Shown here piece after piece: positions 26,795-37,900 of a stretch of DNA of 64,000 bases. The notes under the pieces were generated by a model that worked only from the letters and a program-made list of their open reading frames with translations, searched no databases and had not been told where the DNA came from. The position numbers and the translations under genes were made by a program. The stretch comes from Tenacibaculum sp. MAR_2009_124 (GTDB taxonomy: Bacteria > Bacteroidota > Bacteroidia > Flavobacteriales > Flavobacteriaceae): the NCBI RefSeq assembly GCF_900105455.1, contig NZ_FNSF01000001.1, positions 191,001 through 255,000 on the forward strand, written 5' to 3'. Position 1 is the first letter of the stretch. Each line of letters opens with the position of its first letter.

Positions 26795-26797
26795 TAG

Positions 26798-26882
26798 CGG
26801 AGAAAGAGGGATTCGAACCCCCGGACCTGTTACAGTCAACGGTTTTCAAGACCGCCGCATTCGACCACTCTGCCATTTCTCC
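26798..26882 (-). tRNA. tRNA-Ser (anticodon UGA)
   Basis: The minus strand gives a class II tRNA of 85 nt. The acceptor arm GGAGAAA pairs with TTTCTCC and is followed by discriminator G. The anticodon loop CTTGAAA carries TGA (reads UCA). An extended variable arm and the T arm GGTTCGAATCCC are present. CCA is not encoded. Confidence 0.95.
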
Positions 26883-27219
26883 TCGAGTGTCACCAGGTTG
26901 TGTGCCCTGATTGCGGGTGCAAATATAGAACCTTTTTTTAATTCTAAAAAAGATTTTTAGAAGTTTTTTTGATTCGTTTTTTGAACACTTGTTTAACCTT
27001 TTTATTGTCAGGTGTTTCCGTTGAAAAAAAAGTTTTATTTTTTTTGAAGATAAGTCTTAGTTACGGTGTTTAACTTTAAAATGGAATAGAAGTATGTGTT
27101 TTTCTCAATCGTTTTAGTAAAGTATGTTTATGAAATACAGAAAAACACCATACAATTGTACCTAAATATTTGTGTTATTATGAGAAATAATTCTACATTC
27201 GCTGGTAAAATACGAACAC
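26883..27219. other. 337-bp spacer between tRNA-Ser and aroC
   Basis: Carries the tRNA promoter region (26920-26927) and then AT-rich DNA leading to aroC. I see no further gene or strong structure. Confidence 0.55.
26920..26927 (-). promoter_or_regulatory. -7 box of the tRNA-Ser promoter
   Basis: The minus strand reads TATATTTG, an exact TAnnTTTG match, 37 bp before the tRNA 5' end. The -33 TTG is not evident. Confidence 0.5.
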
Positions 27220-28281
27220 ATGTTTAATTCATTTGGAAATATACTTAGGTTAACAACTTTTGGAGAATCGCATGGAATTGCGATAGGAGGTGTAATTGAT
27301 GGATTCCCTGCTGGAGTTAAGGTGAATTTTGAAGCTATTCAAAACGAATTAGACAGACGGAGGCCTGGGCAATCTAAAATTGTAACACAAAGAAAGGAAC
27401 CAGATCAGGTAGAGTTTTTGTCTGGAATTTTTGAAGGAATTACTACCGGAGCGTCTATTGGATTTGTAATCAAAAACACAAATCAAAAAAGTAAAGACTA
27501 TAATCATAATACAGATGTGTACCGCCCATCACATGCTGATTATACGTACGATAAAAAATATGGTACTCGTGATCACAGAGGAGGAGGTAGAACTTCTGCG
27601 AGAGAAACCGCCAATTGGGTCGTTGCGGGAGCGTTGGCAAAGCAATTAATTAGCCATATAAGTATAAATGCTTTTACATCGTCTGTAGGTGCTATTTATT
27701 CGGAGACACCATATTCGGAGTTAGATTTTTCTAAAACAGAAGAGAATGATGTAAGGTGTCCTGATGAAAAGGTCGCCGAAAGAATGATTGAAAGAATTAA
27801 AGAAATAAGGAAAGAAGGGAATACTATTGGAGGAACCATTACTTGTGTTGCTCAAAATATTCCTGTTGGTTTGGGTGAACCAATTTTCAAGAAACTTCAT
27901 GCCGAACTAGGCAAGGCGATGTTGTCAATAAATGCGGTAAAAGGATTTGAATTTGGTAGCGGTTTCGCAGGAGCGGAAATGAAAGGGTCTGATCATAATG
28001 ATATTTTTAATGCAGATGGTTCTACAAAAACAAACATGTCAGGAGGGGTACAAGGAGGTATTTCTAATGGAATGGATATTTATTTTAGAGTTGCTTTTAA
28101 ACCAGTAGCAACCATAATGCAGAACCAATCAACCATAAATTCAGAAGGAGATATAACTGAAATACAAGGAAAAGGAAGGCATGACCCTTGTGTGGTTCCA
28201 AGAGCTGTTCCTATAGTAGAAGCGCTTGCAGCACTGGTGCTGGCGGATTTCTATTTATTGAATAAAACAAGAACAATTTAA
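27220..28281 (+). CDS. aroC: Chorismate synthase
   Basis: AroC converts 5-enolpyruvylshikimate-3-phosphate to chorismate with reduced FMN, the last step of the shikimate pathway to aromatic amino acids. The 353-residue chain starts [19 protein letters not shown]. It shows the family signatures GESHG (near 15), [15 protein letters not shown] (near 123) and the C-terminal [16 protein letters not shown]. Length is normal and ATG 27220 is the standard start. It is monocistronic, closed by a strong terminator. Confidence 0.97.
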   Translation: MFNSFGNILRLTTFGESHGIAIGGVIDGFPAGVKVNFEAIQNELDRRRPGQSKIVTQRKEPDQVEFLSGIFEGITTGASIGFVIKNTNQKSKDYNHNTDVYRPSHADYTYDKKYGTRDHRGGGRTSARETANWVVAGALAKQLISHISINAFTSSVGAIYSETPYSELDFSKTEENDVRCPDEKVAERMIERIKEIRKEGNTIGGTITCVAQNIPVGLGEPIFKKLHAELGKAMLSINAVKGFEFGSGFAGAEMKGSDHNDIFNADGSTKTNMSGGVQGGISNGMDIYFRVAFKPVATIMQNQSTINSEGDITEIQGKGRHDPCVVPRAVPIVEALAALVLADFYLLNKTRTI

Positions 28282-28310
28282 ACAAAGGAGCCAACGGCTC
28301 CTTTGTTTTG
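28281..28310 (+). terminator. Intrinsic terminator of aroC
   Basis: AACAAAGGAGCC (28281-28292) pairs perfectly with GGCTCCTTTGTT (28296-28307) around AAC and is followed by a T-rich end; the stem begins right at the aroC stop. Confidence 0.92.
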
Positions 28311-28464
28311 TGAATAAATATTTGACTTTCATTATTTTTTGTACGAGTTTTTGATATACCTTTATAAGGTATTAGAGTACGAATAATACAGATTTTTGTA
28401 TTGAGAAGTTCAAACCAACTTTTTCTCGATAAAATCATTTTTTCTAATTTTTAATGATTTTACT

Positions 28465-29529
28465 ATGGAGTATATTAAAGGTAGGGGAGCACAAACCAAT
28501 ACACAAAATAAGTTCTTAAAGAACGAACACAACCTTCTAGATGAATTTTTAAATTATTGTGAGATTCAAAATGAAAAAGTAGAGCAGAGTTCTACTTCGT
28601 ATCTAGAAGTCTTCCCAAAAACAATTTTAAACAAAGTAACAAGTCCTGATATTGGATTTGTGTATTCCATGAATCCTTATCAAGGGTGTGAACATGGCTG
28701 TATTTATTGTTATGCCCGAAATAGTCATGAATACTGGGGATATTCCGCTGGATTGGATTTTGAAAAAAAAATACTATATAAATCAAATGCTGCACAATTA
28801 TTGAAAAAGAAGTTACAAAGTCGATCGTGGCAACCTGAGAATATTATGCTATCTGGTAATACTGATTGTTATCAACCCATCGAAAGAAAGTTAAAAATAA
28901 CAAAGGCAATGCTTGAAGTTATATTAGAGCATAAACATCCAGTTAGTATCATCACCAAAAACGCGTTGATATTAAGGGACTTGGATCTGTTAAAGGAACT
29001 GGCAAGCTTAAACTTACTAAAGATTAGTATTTCAATAACATCACTTTCTGAAAAAACCAGAACTTTTTTAGAGCCCAGAACGGCAACTATAAAAAGACGT
29101 TTTGAAGTTGTAAAAATATTATCGGATAATGGGATTCCTGTAAATGTAATGATCGCTCCGATCATTCCTTCGATTAACAGTCATGAATTATTGCCTTTGG
29201 CAAAAAAAGCTTCGGAATCCGGTGCGAATTCAATCGGATATACCACTATAAGGTTAAATGGAGCAATTGGTGAAATTTTTAGAGATTGGTTGAACAAAAC
29301 TTACCCCGATAGAGCAAATAAAGTAGTTAATCAAATAAAAGAGATTCATGAAGGGACTTTAAATGAATCGAGGTATGGAATAAGAATGAGAGGAGTAGGG
29401 CAGATTGCAGAGCAAATAAAGCAGCAGTTTTTATTAGCAAAGAAGCTTTATTTTAAGCATGAAAGGAGGATAGATTTTGATCTTAGTTTATTTGATAAAA
29501 ATCCATCATCTCAAATGAAATTATTTTAA
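28465..29529 (+). CDS. PA0069-family radical SAM protein (SplB-like)
   Basis: A 354-residue radical SAM protein. The 4Fe-4S motif CEHGCIYCYAR (CxxxCxxC, near residue 76) follows MNPYQGC, as in the PA0069/Rv2578c-type proteins related to spore photoproduct lyase. Other family blocks are MLSGNTDCYQPIE (near 132), ITKNALILRDLDLL (near 165) and EPRTATIKRR (near 203). The reaction is unknown; DNA-lesion repair is sometimes suggested by homology only. ATG 28465 is the natural start (MEYIKGRGAQ). No operon partners. Confidence 0.87.
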   Translation: MEYIKGRGAQTNTQNKFLKNEHNLLDEFLNYCEIQNEKVEQSSTSYLEVFPKTILNKVTSPDIGFVYSMNPYQGCEHGCIYCYARNSHEYWGYSAGLDFEKKILYKSNAAQLLKKKLQSRSWQPENIMLSGNTDCYQPIERKLKITKAMLEVILEHKHPVSIITKNALILRDLDLLKELASLNLLKISISITSLSEKTRTFLEPRTATIKRRFEVVKILSDNGIPVNVMIAPIIPSINSHELLPLAKKASESGANSIGYTTIRLNGAIGEIFRDWLNKTYPDRANKVVNQIKEIHEGTLNESRYGIRMRGVGQIAEQIKQQFLLAKKLYFKHERRIDFDLSLFDKNPSSQMKLF

Positions 29530-30315
29530 AATAACGAATAAATTAACATTGTATCTATATGAGTTAAAATTAGCAGGTATAGAAAACCAAATTAAAGCTT
29601 AAATTTATTTAATTTCTTCTGTTAAGGTGTTATTTAATTAGAAAATTTTGAGCGTAATGAGTGAAAAAATATAAAAAAAGTAAAAGTGTAATACCTCCCA
29701 GTTTCTATACATAATTTTAACATATGTTTTAGTCAGAATATATATATTTGATATGTTATTCTACGCTAGGTATACGCAATTTGAACAAAGAAAATATAGT
29801 AATATAATAGAAAAAAATACTTAAAAAATATTCCAGACGAATATTAAAAATGAAGGAAAGTTAATAGAAAAAAAACTTAGTAAAAACATTTGTATTTAGG
29901 GGAAATATAAATGTTGTTCAAATAACGACTATACTTAGAGTAAAACCAAAGAGACAAAATTGTATCTATAGGAAAACTTAATTACGAAAACAACCATAAC
30001 CTAACCATAACCAAACTACTAACCACTTAATAAATGAACTACACAAGAAGGTGCTGTTAATCACAGTATTTATAATCATAAACAAATAGCTGAATTTAAC
30101 TGGATTGAAGATTCCATTAATTACTGCGGATTTAATAGTAAGGTATTTACTTTAAGTTTTCCAGTAATTAATCAATCTAAAACAGAAACTCATTAAGAGC
30201 TTAATAGTTCTTAAGTGGTTTTTACTAGGAAGAAGTTAGCCCTTTTGAAATTCATAAAAATAGTAAAGTGAATTTCGAAAAGGGTAGAGGGTATCTATTA
30301 TTTAATTTAATCAAA
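29530..30315. other. 786-bp region with the long 5' leader of surface protein 1
   Basis: No protein gene. From about 29746 onward it is recognisably related to 39463-40024: a TTTGATAT block ending in CTAGGTATAC, a conserved hairpin (29885-29915), repeated AACCATAACC motifs, and shared blocks such as ACTGGATTGAAGATTCC and AGTTCTTAAGTG. This suggests a long transcribed, conserved leader of about 540 nt. Confidence 0.6.
29885..29915 (+). ncRNA. Conserved leader hairpin, copy 1
   Basis: AACATTTGTATTT (29885-29897) pairs with AAATATAAATGTT (29903-29915), 13 bp with one G-U wobble, around an AGGGG loop. The same stem, wobble included, occurs upstream of surface protein 3 with loop AAGGG. Function unknown. 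Confidence 0.55.
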
Positions 30316-33300
30316 ATGAAAAAACTACTATATATATTATTACTAGTACTTAGTAATTATGCCATAGCGCAATATAATCCTAATGCGCCATGGATGAAGA
30401 ATTTGAAAAATCAGGAATCAGGAGCGAGATCACAAGAGAGTACAAATAAAAATGTTCCTTTGGCTAAAATATCAGAGGCTTTTAATGAATATTGGAAAGA
30501 TAAAGATCATACTGTAAAGGGATCGGGGTATAAACCTTTCAAAAGATGGGAATATAATAGACAAACAATGTTATTGCCTGATGGAACGATTCCTTCGGCG
30601 AAATATGTATATGAAACCAACATAGCAGAGCATCAAAAGTTTGCAAGTAGTAGTAATTCAAGTAACTGGACAACTACAGGGCCGATGACAGAAAGCACAG
30701 GGCAAGGCCGTGTAAATGTAGCGACTGTTGATCCAAAAAATCCTAATATCTATTACGTAGGAGCACCAGCTGGTGGATTATGGAAATCAGTAGATAAAGG
30801 AACTTCTTGGGAGCCATTAACGGACCATTTACCAGCAATTGGAGTATCAGGAATTGCCATTGATCCTAATGATTCAAACATTATTTATATTTCTACTGGA
30901 GATGATGATAATAATGATTCCAATGGATTGGGAGTATTTAAAACTATTGATGGAGGAAGAACATGGAAAACAGATGCAAGATATACACCTGAGTTGGGAG
31001 AGTACTCTTCAGGTAGTGAGTTGTATGTGAATCCGAATAACTCTAATATACTTTGGCAAGCGACTAGTGATGGGTTATATAAAACATTGGATGCAGGAAA
31101 TACTTGGACTAGAGTTCTTGAAGGAAGGATACAAGATTTTAAGTTGAAGCCTAATAACCCAGACGTACTATATGCAACAAGTTTTGTGCCTTCAGGAATT
31201 AAGTTGTTTAAATCGATGGATGGAGGAACAACCTTTATAGATAAAACAAGAGATATTCCTATGCAATTAGATAGGACGGTAATCGATGTAACTCCAGCTG
31301 CACCCGAAAATTTATATGTTTTTTCAGCAAATGTATTAACTGCTAGTACTGGTGGGATTTTGTATAAGTCCGAAAATGCTGGAGATTCATTTGTAGAATT
31401 AAACAGGAATCTTCTCGATACAAAACAGAGTTGGTATGATTGGGCTTTAGCAGTATCGGATGTCAATCCTGATCATATTGCAATCGGAGGAATTAAGGGT
31501 AAGGTATCAAAAGATGGAGGAAGAACTTTTAGGTTTACTCGTTATGGGCATGCTGATGTACATTTTTTAAGGTATAACAATGGTGTCCTTTTTTGTGGAA
31601 ACGATGGAGGTTTTATAACCATTGATGAAAATGATACTTTTAAAGATCATTCTAAAGGTTTAAACATTGGGCAGTATTATAAGATTAACATTGGGGATCT
31701 TTATAATGGAGACACAGGCGTGATTATAGGAGGAACTCAAGATAATGGGGGACAAATTTTAAAAAATCAAGCTTGGAGTCAATGGCATGGTGCTGATGGT
31801 ATGGATTGCGCTATTGGATCGGGAAATGAAGGATTAATATACGGTTTAATGCAAAACGGCGATAGGCTGTTTCTTGGACGAAATTTAGGAGAGTACTATG
31901 GCGGTTCAATAGATAAGCCAATTGAAGAGGATTACTCTTTATGGGTTGTGGCTTCAGATATAAACTCTAAGGATGAGATGTATGTTGGATATGATGCTTT
32001 ATATAAAGCAAATATAGCATCTAGTAAATTTGAAAAATTACATGATTTTGGAGCTACTATTTTTACAGTTATTATAGATGATAATGATGATAATATAATT
32101 TATGCTTTAGTTATTACTGATGCTAATGTTACATCTTATGATTCTATGTTATTTAAGAGTACGGATGCAGGGAAAACATTTAGTGTATTTCACGATGATG
32201 TAAATCCAATTAGAGAAATGGAGTTGAGTCAAGATGGAAGTAATACAATATGGTTTACAACCAAAACAAGTAAGGGAGATGAGCAACTTTATAAAGCCAA
32301 TACTACTGGACAAACAGCGAGTGAAATTACTCTAGTTTCAAATGATTTACCAAAGAGTATTAATGTCATTAAACATCAACCATATTCAGATAACTTATTT
32401 TTAGGAACCCGTTACGGTTTATTTTATAAAAATGGAGAAAAACCTTGGGAGTCGTACGATAATAACTTACCCAATGTGCCTATTAGAGACCTAGAAATAA
32501 GTGTTGAAGATAAAATCATTGTGGCTGGAACTTATGGAAGAGGTATTTGGAGATCTCCAATTCCTGAGGCGAACGGAGTACTATGTGCCTTAAATATTCC
32601 AAGTCAATTGGATTCTTTAGTTCAAGACAAAGGAGTTTCTATTTCTTGGGAAGGAGATAAAAAGTTAGAAGATTACGAAATTCGTTATAAAACTGTTAAT
32701 GGTAATGAGTGGATTACTAAAACGATTGGGGTAAACAACTATTATTTAAATAACTTAACCCTACAATCTGGAGTAGAATATGAATTAAAAGTAAGAAGTA
32801 CTTGTAATAGTTCGTTCTCAGAATTTAGTATTCCGATAAAGTTTACTTGGTCAGATGTAAAAGCACCTTCAGTTCCAGTTAATTTAAATGTATTTGATAT
32901 AAAGAAAACTTCTGCAATTTTAACTTGGGAAGCTTCAACAGATAATACACAAGTTTCACATTATGAAATTTATAATCGAATAGGAAATGAAACTGTTCTA
33001 CTAACCGAAACAGTTGGTCCTGAAAGTTATTTGCCACTAGAGGGATTAAACGGTTCTGCTGATTATACTCTTTTTATAGTAGCTCTAGATCTTGCGGGAA
33101 ACAAATCTGAGCCATCAGAAACATTGAGCTTTTCAACCAAAAGCATTTTAATGCCAGGTCCTCCTCAAAATTTATTAGTTTTAGAGAATACTGGAGTTCA
33201 GGCAACTTTAAAATGGGAAGCACCAGCAGGAACAGAGGTGGTAAAGGCCTATGAAGTATACGATTCTAATTATCATTTATTAGGAACTACTTTAGATGCT

Positions 33301-34521
33301 CAAATAGTATTGGATAAATTACCATCAAATTTCTGGTTTTACTGTTATGTGAAAGCGGTAGGAAGTGATAATTCTACATCCGAAAAAAGTAATGCAGTTA
33401 GCTTCAGGTTTCAAGGAGTAAATCAGTTTGAGCCAAACCCTCCTACCAATCCAGAAGTTCTAGGTAATGTTCATACTAGTGTTGAATTTAAATGGGATGC
33501 GTCCATAGCGAAGGAGAATGTAGAAATATCTCATTATGATGTTTTCGTTCAAAATGGTTTTGATTTTGAAAGATTTGGAGGTGAAAATAGAAAGATAGGT
33601 TCGTCTACAACCACTCAAATAAGAGTAACGAGTTTAAAACCTGATACCATTTATTGGGGAAGTATCGTTGCAGTAAGTAAGAACGGATTTAAATCTGTGC
33701 CTAGTCAAAGTTTCCAGATTTATTTGAAAGGAAATCCAGATATAGAAGCACCAACAGTACCTAGAAATTTACGTTCAGGAAAGGTTTCATCATCAAGTTT
33801 AGAGCTGATTTGGGATGCATCAACAGATAATGTCGGTGTGGCATATTATGAAGTTTTTGAACAAATAGGAGGAAGAACAGTTAAAGTTGGAGAAGATAGG
33901 ATCGCTAATGTTATAATTGAAGGATTGTTACCATTTTCACTGCATACTTATCAAGTAAGTGCAACAGATTACGAAGGAAATGTATCAGAATTAAGTGAGC
34001 CTATTACGATAGCGACTTTACATAAGGAGTTTCCAGGAAGACCCTATGGTTTAGTAGCGAGTGATATTAGTCCAAATTCATTTGTGGCTACTTGGAGAGA
34101 TACTGCAAATACAAGTCAATACTATGTTTCAAGTTATGATGGTGTCAATATCAAAGAGTTCGGTCCACTCAGAAGCGCTAATTATGTTTTTGAAAATATA
34201 GGTACTCCATATTTATTCTGGCGTGTAATTGCTGAAAATGAGTTAGGAAGAATGTATTCTTCTTGGGAGTTAACCTCGTTAGATACACGAGAAGGGGGGA
34301 TTAATATCGTTTTAAACGGAAATGAATCTCAACAGGTAGTTGTCGTATCTAGTGCTTATGAAAACGCTAGCTATAATTTATTTAGCTTAAGCGGAATTTT
34401 AATAAAGAGAGGAGTCGTGAAAGAAGGCGAAGTGAATGTGACCAATCTGAAAAAAGGAGTTTATATATTGAAAATCGATAATGACTTAAAACCATTTACT
34501 AAAAAGGTGGTGATTGAGTAA
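30316..34521 (+). CDS. Secreted T9SS protein, beta-propeller plus fibronectin III, paralogue 1
   Basis: A 1401-residue exported protein. Signal peptide MKKLLYILLLVLSNYAIAQ; a preproregion with WMKNL and FKRWEY; then about 640 residues of sialidase/VPS10-like beta-propeller repeats with Asp-box-type turns (GLWKSVDKGTSWEPL, TIDGGRTW, KTLDAGNTWTRV). From about residue 770 onward come roughly six fibronectin-III-like modules (APSVPVNLNVFDIKKTSAIL and similar). The chain ends with a T9SS type A sorting tail (NLKKGVYILKI...KKVVIE). It would be secreted and anchored at the surface. Enzyme activity is not shown by any catalytic motif I can identify. ATG 30316 is chosen because the GTG at 30268 precedes the signal peptide. 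Confidence 0.85.
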   Translation: MKKLLYILLLVLSNYAIAQYNPNAPWMKNLKNQESGARSQESTNKNVPLAKISEAFNEYWKDKDHTVKGSGYKPFKRWEYNRQTMLLPDGTIPSAKYVYETNIAEHQKFASSSNSSNWTTTGPMTESTGQGRVNVATVDPKNPNIYYVGAPAGGLWKSVDKGTSWEPLTDHLPAIGVSGIAIDPNDSNIIYISTGDDDNNDSNGLGVFKTIDGGRTWKTDARYTPELGEYSSGSELYVNPNNSNILWQATSDGLYKTLDAGNTWTRVLEGRIQDFKLKPNNPDVLYATSFVPSGIKLFKSMDGGTTFIDKTRDIPMQLDRTVIDVTPAAPENLYVFSANVLTASTGGILYKSENAGDSFVELNRNLLDTKQSWYDWALAVSDVNPDHIAIGGIKGKVSKDGGRTFRFTRYGHADVHFLRYNNGVLFCGNDGGFITIDENDTFKDHSKGLNIGQYYKINIGDLYNGDTGVIIGGTQDNGGQILKNQAWSQWHGADGMDCAIGSGNEGLIYGLMQNGDRLFLGRNLGEYYGGSIDKPIEEDYSLWVVASDINSKDEMYVGYDALYKANIASSKFEKLHDFGATIFTVIIDDNDDNIIYALVITDANVTSYDSMLFKSTDAGKTFSVFHDDVNPIREMELSQDGSNTIWFTTKTSKGDEQLYKANTTGQTASEITLVSNDLPKSINVIKHQPYSDNLFLGTRYGLFYKNGEKPWESYDNNLPNVPIRDLEISVEDKIIVAGTYGRGIWRSPIPEANGVLCALNIPSQLDSLVQDKGVSISWEGDKKLEDYEIRYKTVNGNEWITKTIGVNNYYLNNLTLQSGVEYELKVRSTCNSSFSEFSIPIKFTWSDVKAPSVPVNLNVFDIKKTSAILTWEASTDNTQVSHYEIYNRIGNETVLLTETVGPESYLPLEGLNGSADYTLFIVALDLAGNKSEPSETLSFSTKSILMPGPPQNLLVLENTGVQATLKWEAPAGTEVVKAYEVYDSNYHLLGTTLDAQIVLDKLPSNFWFYCYVKAVGSDNSTSEKSNAVSFRFQGVNQFEPNPPTNPEVLGNVHTSVEFKWDASIAKENVEISHYDVFVQNGFDFERFGGENRKIGSSTTTQIRVTSLKPDTIYWGSIVAVSKNGFKSVPSQSFQIYLKGNPDIEAPTVPRNLRSGKVSSSSLELIWDASTDNVGVAYYEVFEQIGGRTVKVGEDRIANVIIEGLLPFSLHTYQVSATDYEGNVSELSEPITIATLHKEFPGRPYGLVASDISPNSFVATWRDTANTSQYYVSSYDGVNIKEFGPLRSANYVFENIGTPYLFWRVIAENELGRMYSSWELTSLDTREGGINIVLNGNESQQVVVVSSAYENASYNLFSLSGILIKRGVVKEGEVNVTNLKKGVYILKIDNDLKPFTKKVVIE

Positions 34522-34543
34522 GTTATTGTTTTTTAAAATTATG

Positions 34544-34571
34544 AAGGTTGCCTATTAGGCAACCTTTGTTT
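34544..34571 (+). terminator. Terminator after surface protein 1
   Basis: AAGGTTGCC (34544-34552) and GGCAACCTT (34558-34566) with loop TATTA, followed by TGTTT. The same hairpin follows paralogue 2. Confidence 0.85.
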
Positions 34572-34970
34572 ACTATGATTTTTTAATTGAACCTTTATGT
34601 TTAAAAAGATACAATTCTAATTATTTTTAATAACATACTAGATACACTCAAAGCAATAACAAATTGTTTAGAGTAAACTAACTACAAGATGGAATGTCGA
34701 AAAGTAGAAGTGTCTAAATCAAATATAATAACTACACATTTAAAATTTCACTGGATTAGTAGTTTCATAATTCGCTACCGAAATTAAATTGACAATCGTA
34801 TTTGTTGAATTCACTTGTAAGTAACTAATCCAAAACAAAAGTTAATTAAAACACATTCATAATTCTTAATGAGTTTTGGAGGGAAGAATCGACAGCATCT
34901 TTAGTAAAAAAAATCAATATTATAGAGCTTAAAAAAGGGAATAAAGCTCTTGTTATTTAAATTAATCAAA
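34572..34970. other. Leader region of surface protein 2
   Basis: Non-coding, 399 bp. Only the downstream half of the leader seen in copies 1 and 3 is recognisable (ACTACAAGATGGAATGTCG, CACTGGATTAGTAG, AATTCTTAATGAG). The 13-bp hairpin is absent. The last bases AATTAATCAAAATGAAAAAA are shared by all three genes. Confidence 0.5.
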
Positions 34971-37900
34971 ATGAAAAAACTATTATTAGGACTGCTATTA
35001 ATTAGTGGTTATGTCATGGGACAGTATAATTCTGATGCACCATGGATGAAAAACTTAGACAATCGTGAAAATCGATCTTTACAAAGGGCAAATAACAAAA
35101 TTACCTTATCGGAAATTTCCGCTGCTTTTAATGATTATTGGAAAGATAAAGATTATACGGAGAAAGGTGTTGGTTATAAGCCCTTTAAAAGATGGGAGTA
35201 TAACGTAAAATCTATGTTGTTACCTGATGGAACCATACCTTCGGCAAAATACTTATTCGATACAAATATAGAAGAGCATCAGAAGTTTGGTAGCACCAGT
35301 AATATTAGTAATTGGACAAGTACTGGGCCAATGACTGAAAGAACGGGTCAAGGAAGGATAAATGTGGCTATTGTTGATCCCAATAATTCAGATATATACT
35401 ATGTAGGAGCTCCTGCTGGTGGACTTTGGAAGTCAGATGATAAAGGAACAACATGGCAACCACTTACTGATAAACTACCAGCCATAGGTGTTTCGGGTAT
35501 TGTAATTGATCCTAACGATTCAAATATCATATATATATCAACAGGAGATGACGATAACGCTGATTCATACGGATTAGGTGTATTTAAAACTATTGATGGG
35601 GGAAGAACATGGAATACAAATGCAATATATACTCCCGATATTGGAGAATATGGAAGAGGTGGTGAATTGTACATGCATCCTAACAATTCAAATATTTTAT
35701 GGAATGCTACATCACAAGGATTATATAAAACTACTGACGCCGGAAAAAGTTGGAATCTAATTTTAGAAGGATGGATTAGAGATTTAAAGTTAAAACCGAA
35801 CAATCCAGATGTAATTTATGCGGTTGGCGGAAATAGTGGAGATAATAAATTTTTTAAGTCTATAGATGGAGGGAGAACATTTGTTGATAAATCCTCAAAT
35901 ATAGGAAGAAGCTTAGATAGATTGGTTATCGATGTTACACCAATGGCTCCTGAAAATTTATATGTTCTTGTGGCAACAGAAACAAATGCGGGTTCTCAGA
36001 GTGGAGGCGTTTTGTATAAATCTGAAAATGAAGGGAATTCGTTTATAGAATTAAATAGAAGCTTGTTGAGTATCAAACAAGCATGGTATGATTGGTCGTT
36101 GGCGGTTTCGGATACCAATCCTGAACATATAGCAATAGGATCTATATTTGGTAGTATATCTACAGATGGAGGACGTACATTTTTAGGCACATGGTATGGT
36201 CATGCAGATGTTCATTTTCTTAGGTATTATAAGGGAGTGTTATTCTGCGGAAATGATGGAGGCTTCGTAACGATTGATGAAAGAAATACTTTTAAAGATC
36301 ATTCAAAAGGATTAAATATCGGACAATATTATAAGATTAATATTGCTGATTTAAACAGTTCGGATACTAACATGGTCATCGGTGGAACTCAAGACAACGG
36401 AGGACAGTTCTTTCAAAATAATTCTTGGAAACATTGGCATCATTCTGACGGAATGGATTGCGCGATTGGATCTTTAAATGAAGGGTTGTTATATGGTTTA
36501 AAGCAACATGGAGAAATGTTATTTATGAGTAATGATTTTGGACAATCATATTCATCCATTGTAAAACCAAATGAAGAAAAATATACTGAGTGGGTTGTGG
36601 CTTCAGATATCAACTCAAAAGATGAAATGTATGTTGGCTATAAAGCATTATATAAGGCAGACATGGAAAATAATACCTTTATAAAACTGCATAACTTTGG
36701 AATTGATATACAAAGAATTATTATCAATGATAATAATGATAATATGATTTTTGTGTTATGCGATGACGGAAAAATTTATAAAAGTATTGACGCTGGAAAA
36801 ACTTTTTCTTCTTATTATGTTAAAAGAGACGGTTCAGTTTTCAATATCGAATTGAGTCAAGATAATAGCAATCAAATATGGTTTGTAACGGAAAATCTTA
36901 GAGGAGTAATGGAATTGCATGGTGCTAATTCTATAGAACAAACCGCTAATAACACCATAACTCTAGTTTCAAATGACCTTCCAAGAGGAATTAATGTAAT
37001 TAAACACCAACCTTATTCAAATATTTTATATGCAGGTACTGTTTATGGTTTATTCTATAAAAATGGTGATAATCGTTGGGAGCGATATGATAATAATTTA
37101 CCTAATGTACCTATTAGAGATATAGAAATTAGTAGTGAAGATAAAATTATAGTCGCTGGAACTTATGGAAGGGGAGTATGGAAATCTCCAATTCCTGATG
37201 GGAATAGAGTTTCATGTGCTCTTGATGTTCCAAGCAGATTAAATGCTGTATTGATAAGTGAAGGGGCTTTAGTGAATTGGAATGGAGAGCAGAAATTAGA
37301 AGATTATGAAGTGGCCTATAGAAAAGTGAATGATCGAGAGTGGATTACAAAACCAACTGGAGTTAATAAAGTTTTACTTCGAAATACAGAGTTTCAAGCG
37401 GGGGTTGAATATGAAGCAAAAGTTAGAAGTACTTGTAATGGGGTGTATTCAAATTATAGTGAAGTAGTAAAGTTTACATGGTTAGATTCTGAACCTCCAA
37501 CAGTCCCTTATTTTTTATCTGCCTTTAATATTAAAAAAAGATCAGTAGATTTAAGTTGGGGAGATTCATCGGATAATTCCGGAATTTCTCATTACGAAAT
37601 TTATAATCAAATTGGAAGAGAGTCGTTATTGTTGGATAGAACACGAGGAACAGAAAGCTACTTTACAACAGAGGTTTTAACGGCATCTACTGAGTATAAT
37701 ATTTATGTGGTAGCAGTTGATTTGAATGGAAACAGATCAGAACCTTCAGAAATTGTGAAATTTTCGACTATGAGTAGGTTTATGCCTGATGCTCCTCAGA
37801 ATTTAACTGCAATAAATAATACTGGAACTCAAGTTGTTTTAAAATGGGACGCCCCGAGAGGACCTGAAGAAGTAAAAAAGTATGAGGTATACGATTACCA

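Larger units (their letters stand above)
26491..26797. other. Spacer between RiPP precursor and tRNA-Ser
   Basis: Holds the direct repeat pair 26513-26541 near the precursor start, AT-rich DNA with no clear TAnnTTTG box on the minus strand, and two hairpins next to the tRNA (26722-26748 and 26765-26794). No additional gene is visible. Confidence 0.6.

Noticed and set aside
26682..26960. Open frame of 92 codons on the plus strand
   Set aside because: It runs antisense through the tRNA-Ser gene and its terminator; no family or start support.
30885..31466. 193-codon frame on the minus strand within surface gene 1
   Set aside because: It is the reverse shadow of the conserved beta-propeller coding sequence, and a similar antisense frame appears in paralogue 2 for the same reason.
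30316..34521. Exo-alpha-sialidase annotation for the surface proteins
   Set aside because: Asp-box-like turns are present, but I could not find the catalytic arginine triad or nucleophile Tyr/Glu of sialidases, so only the fold is claimed.
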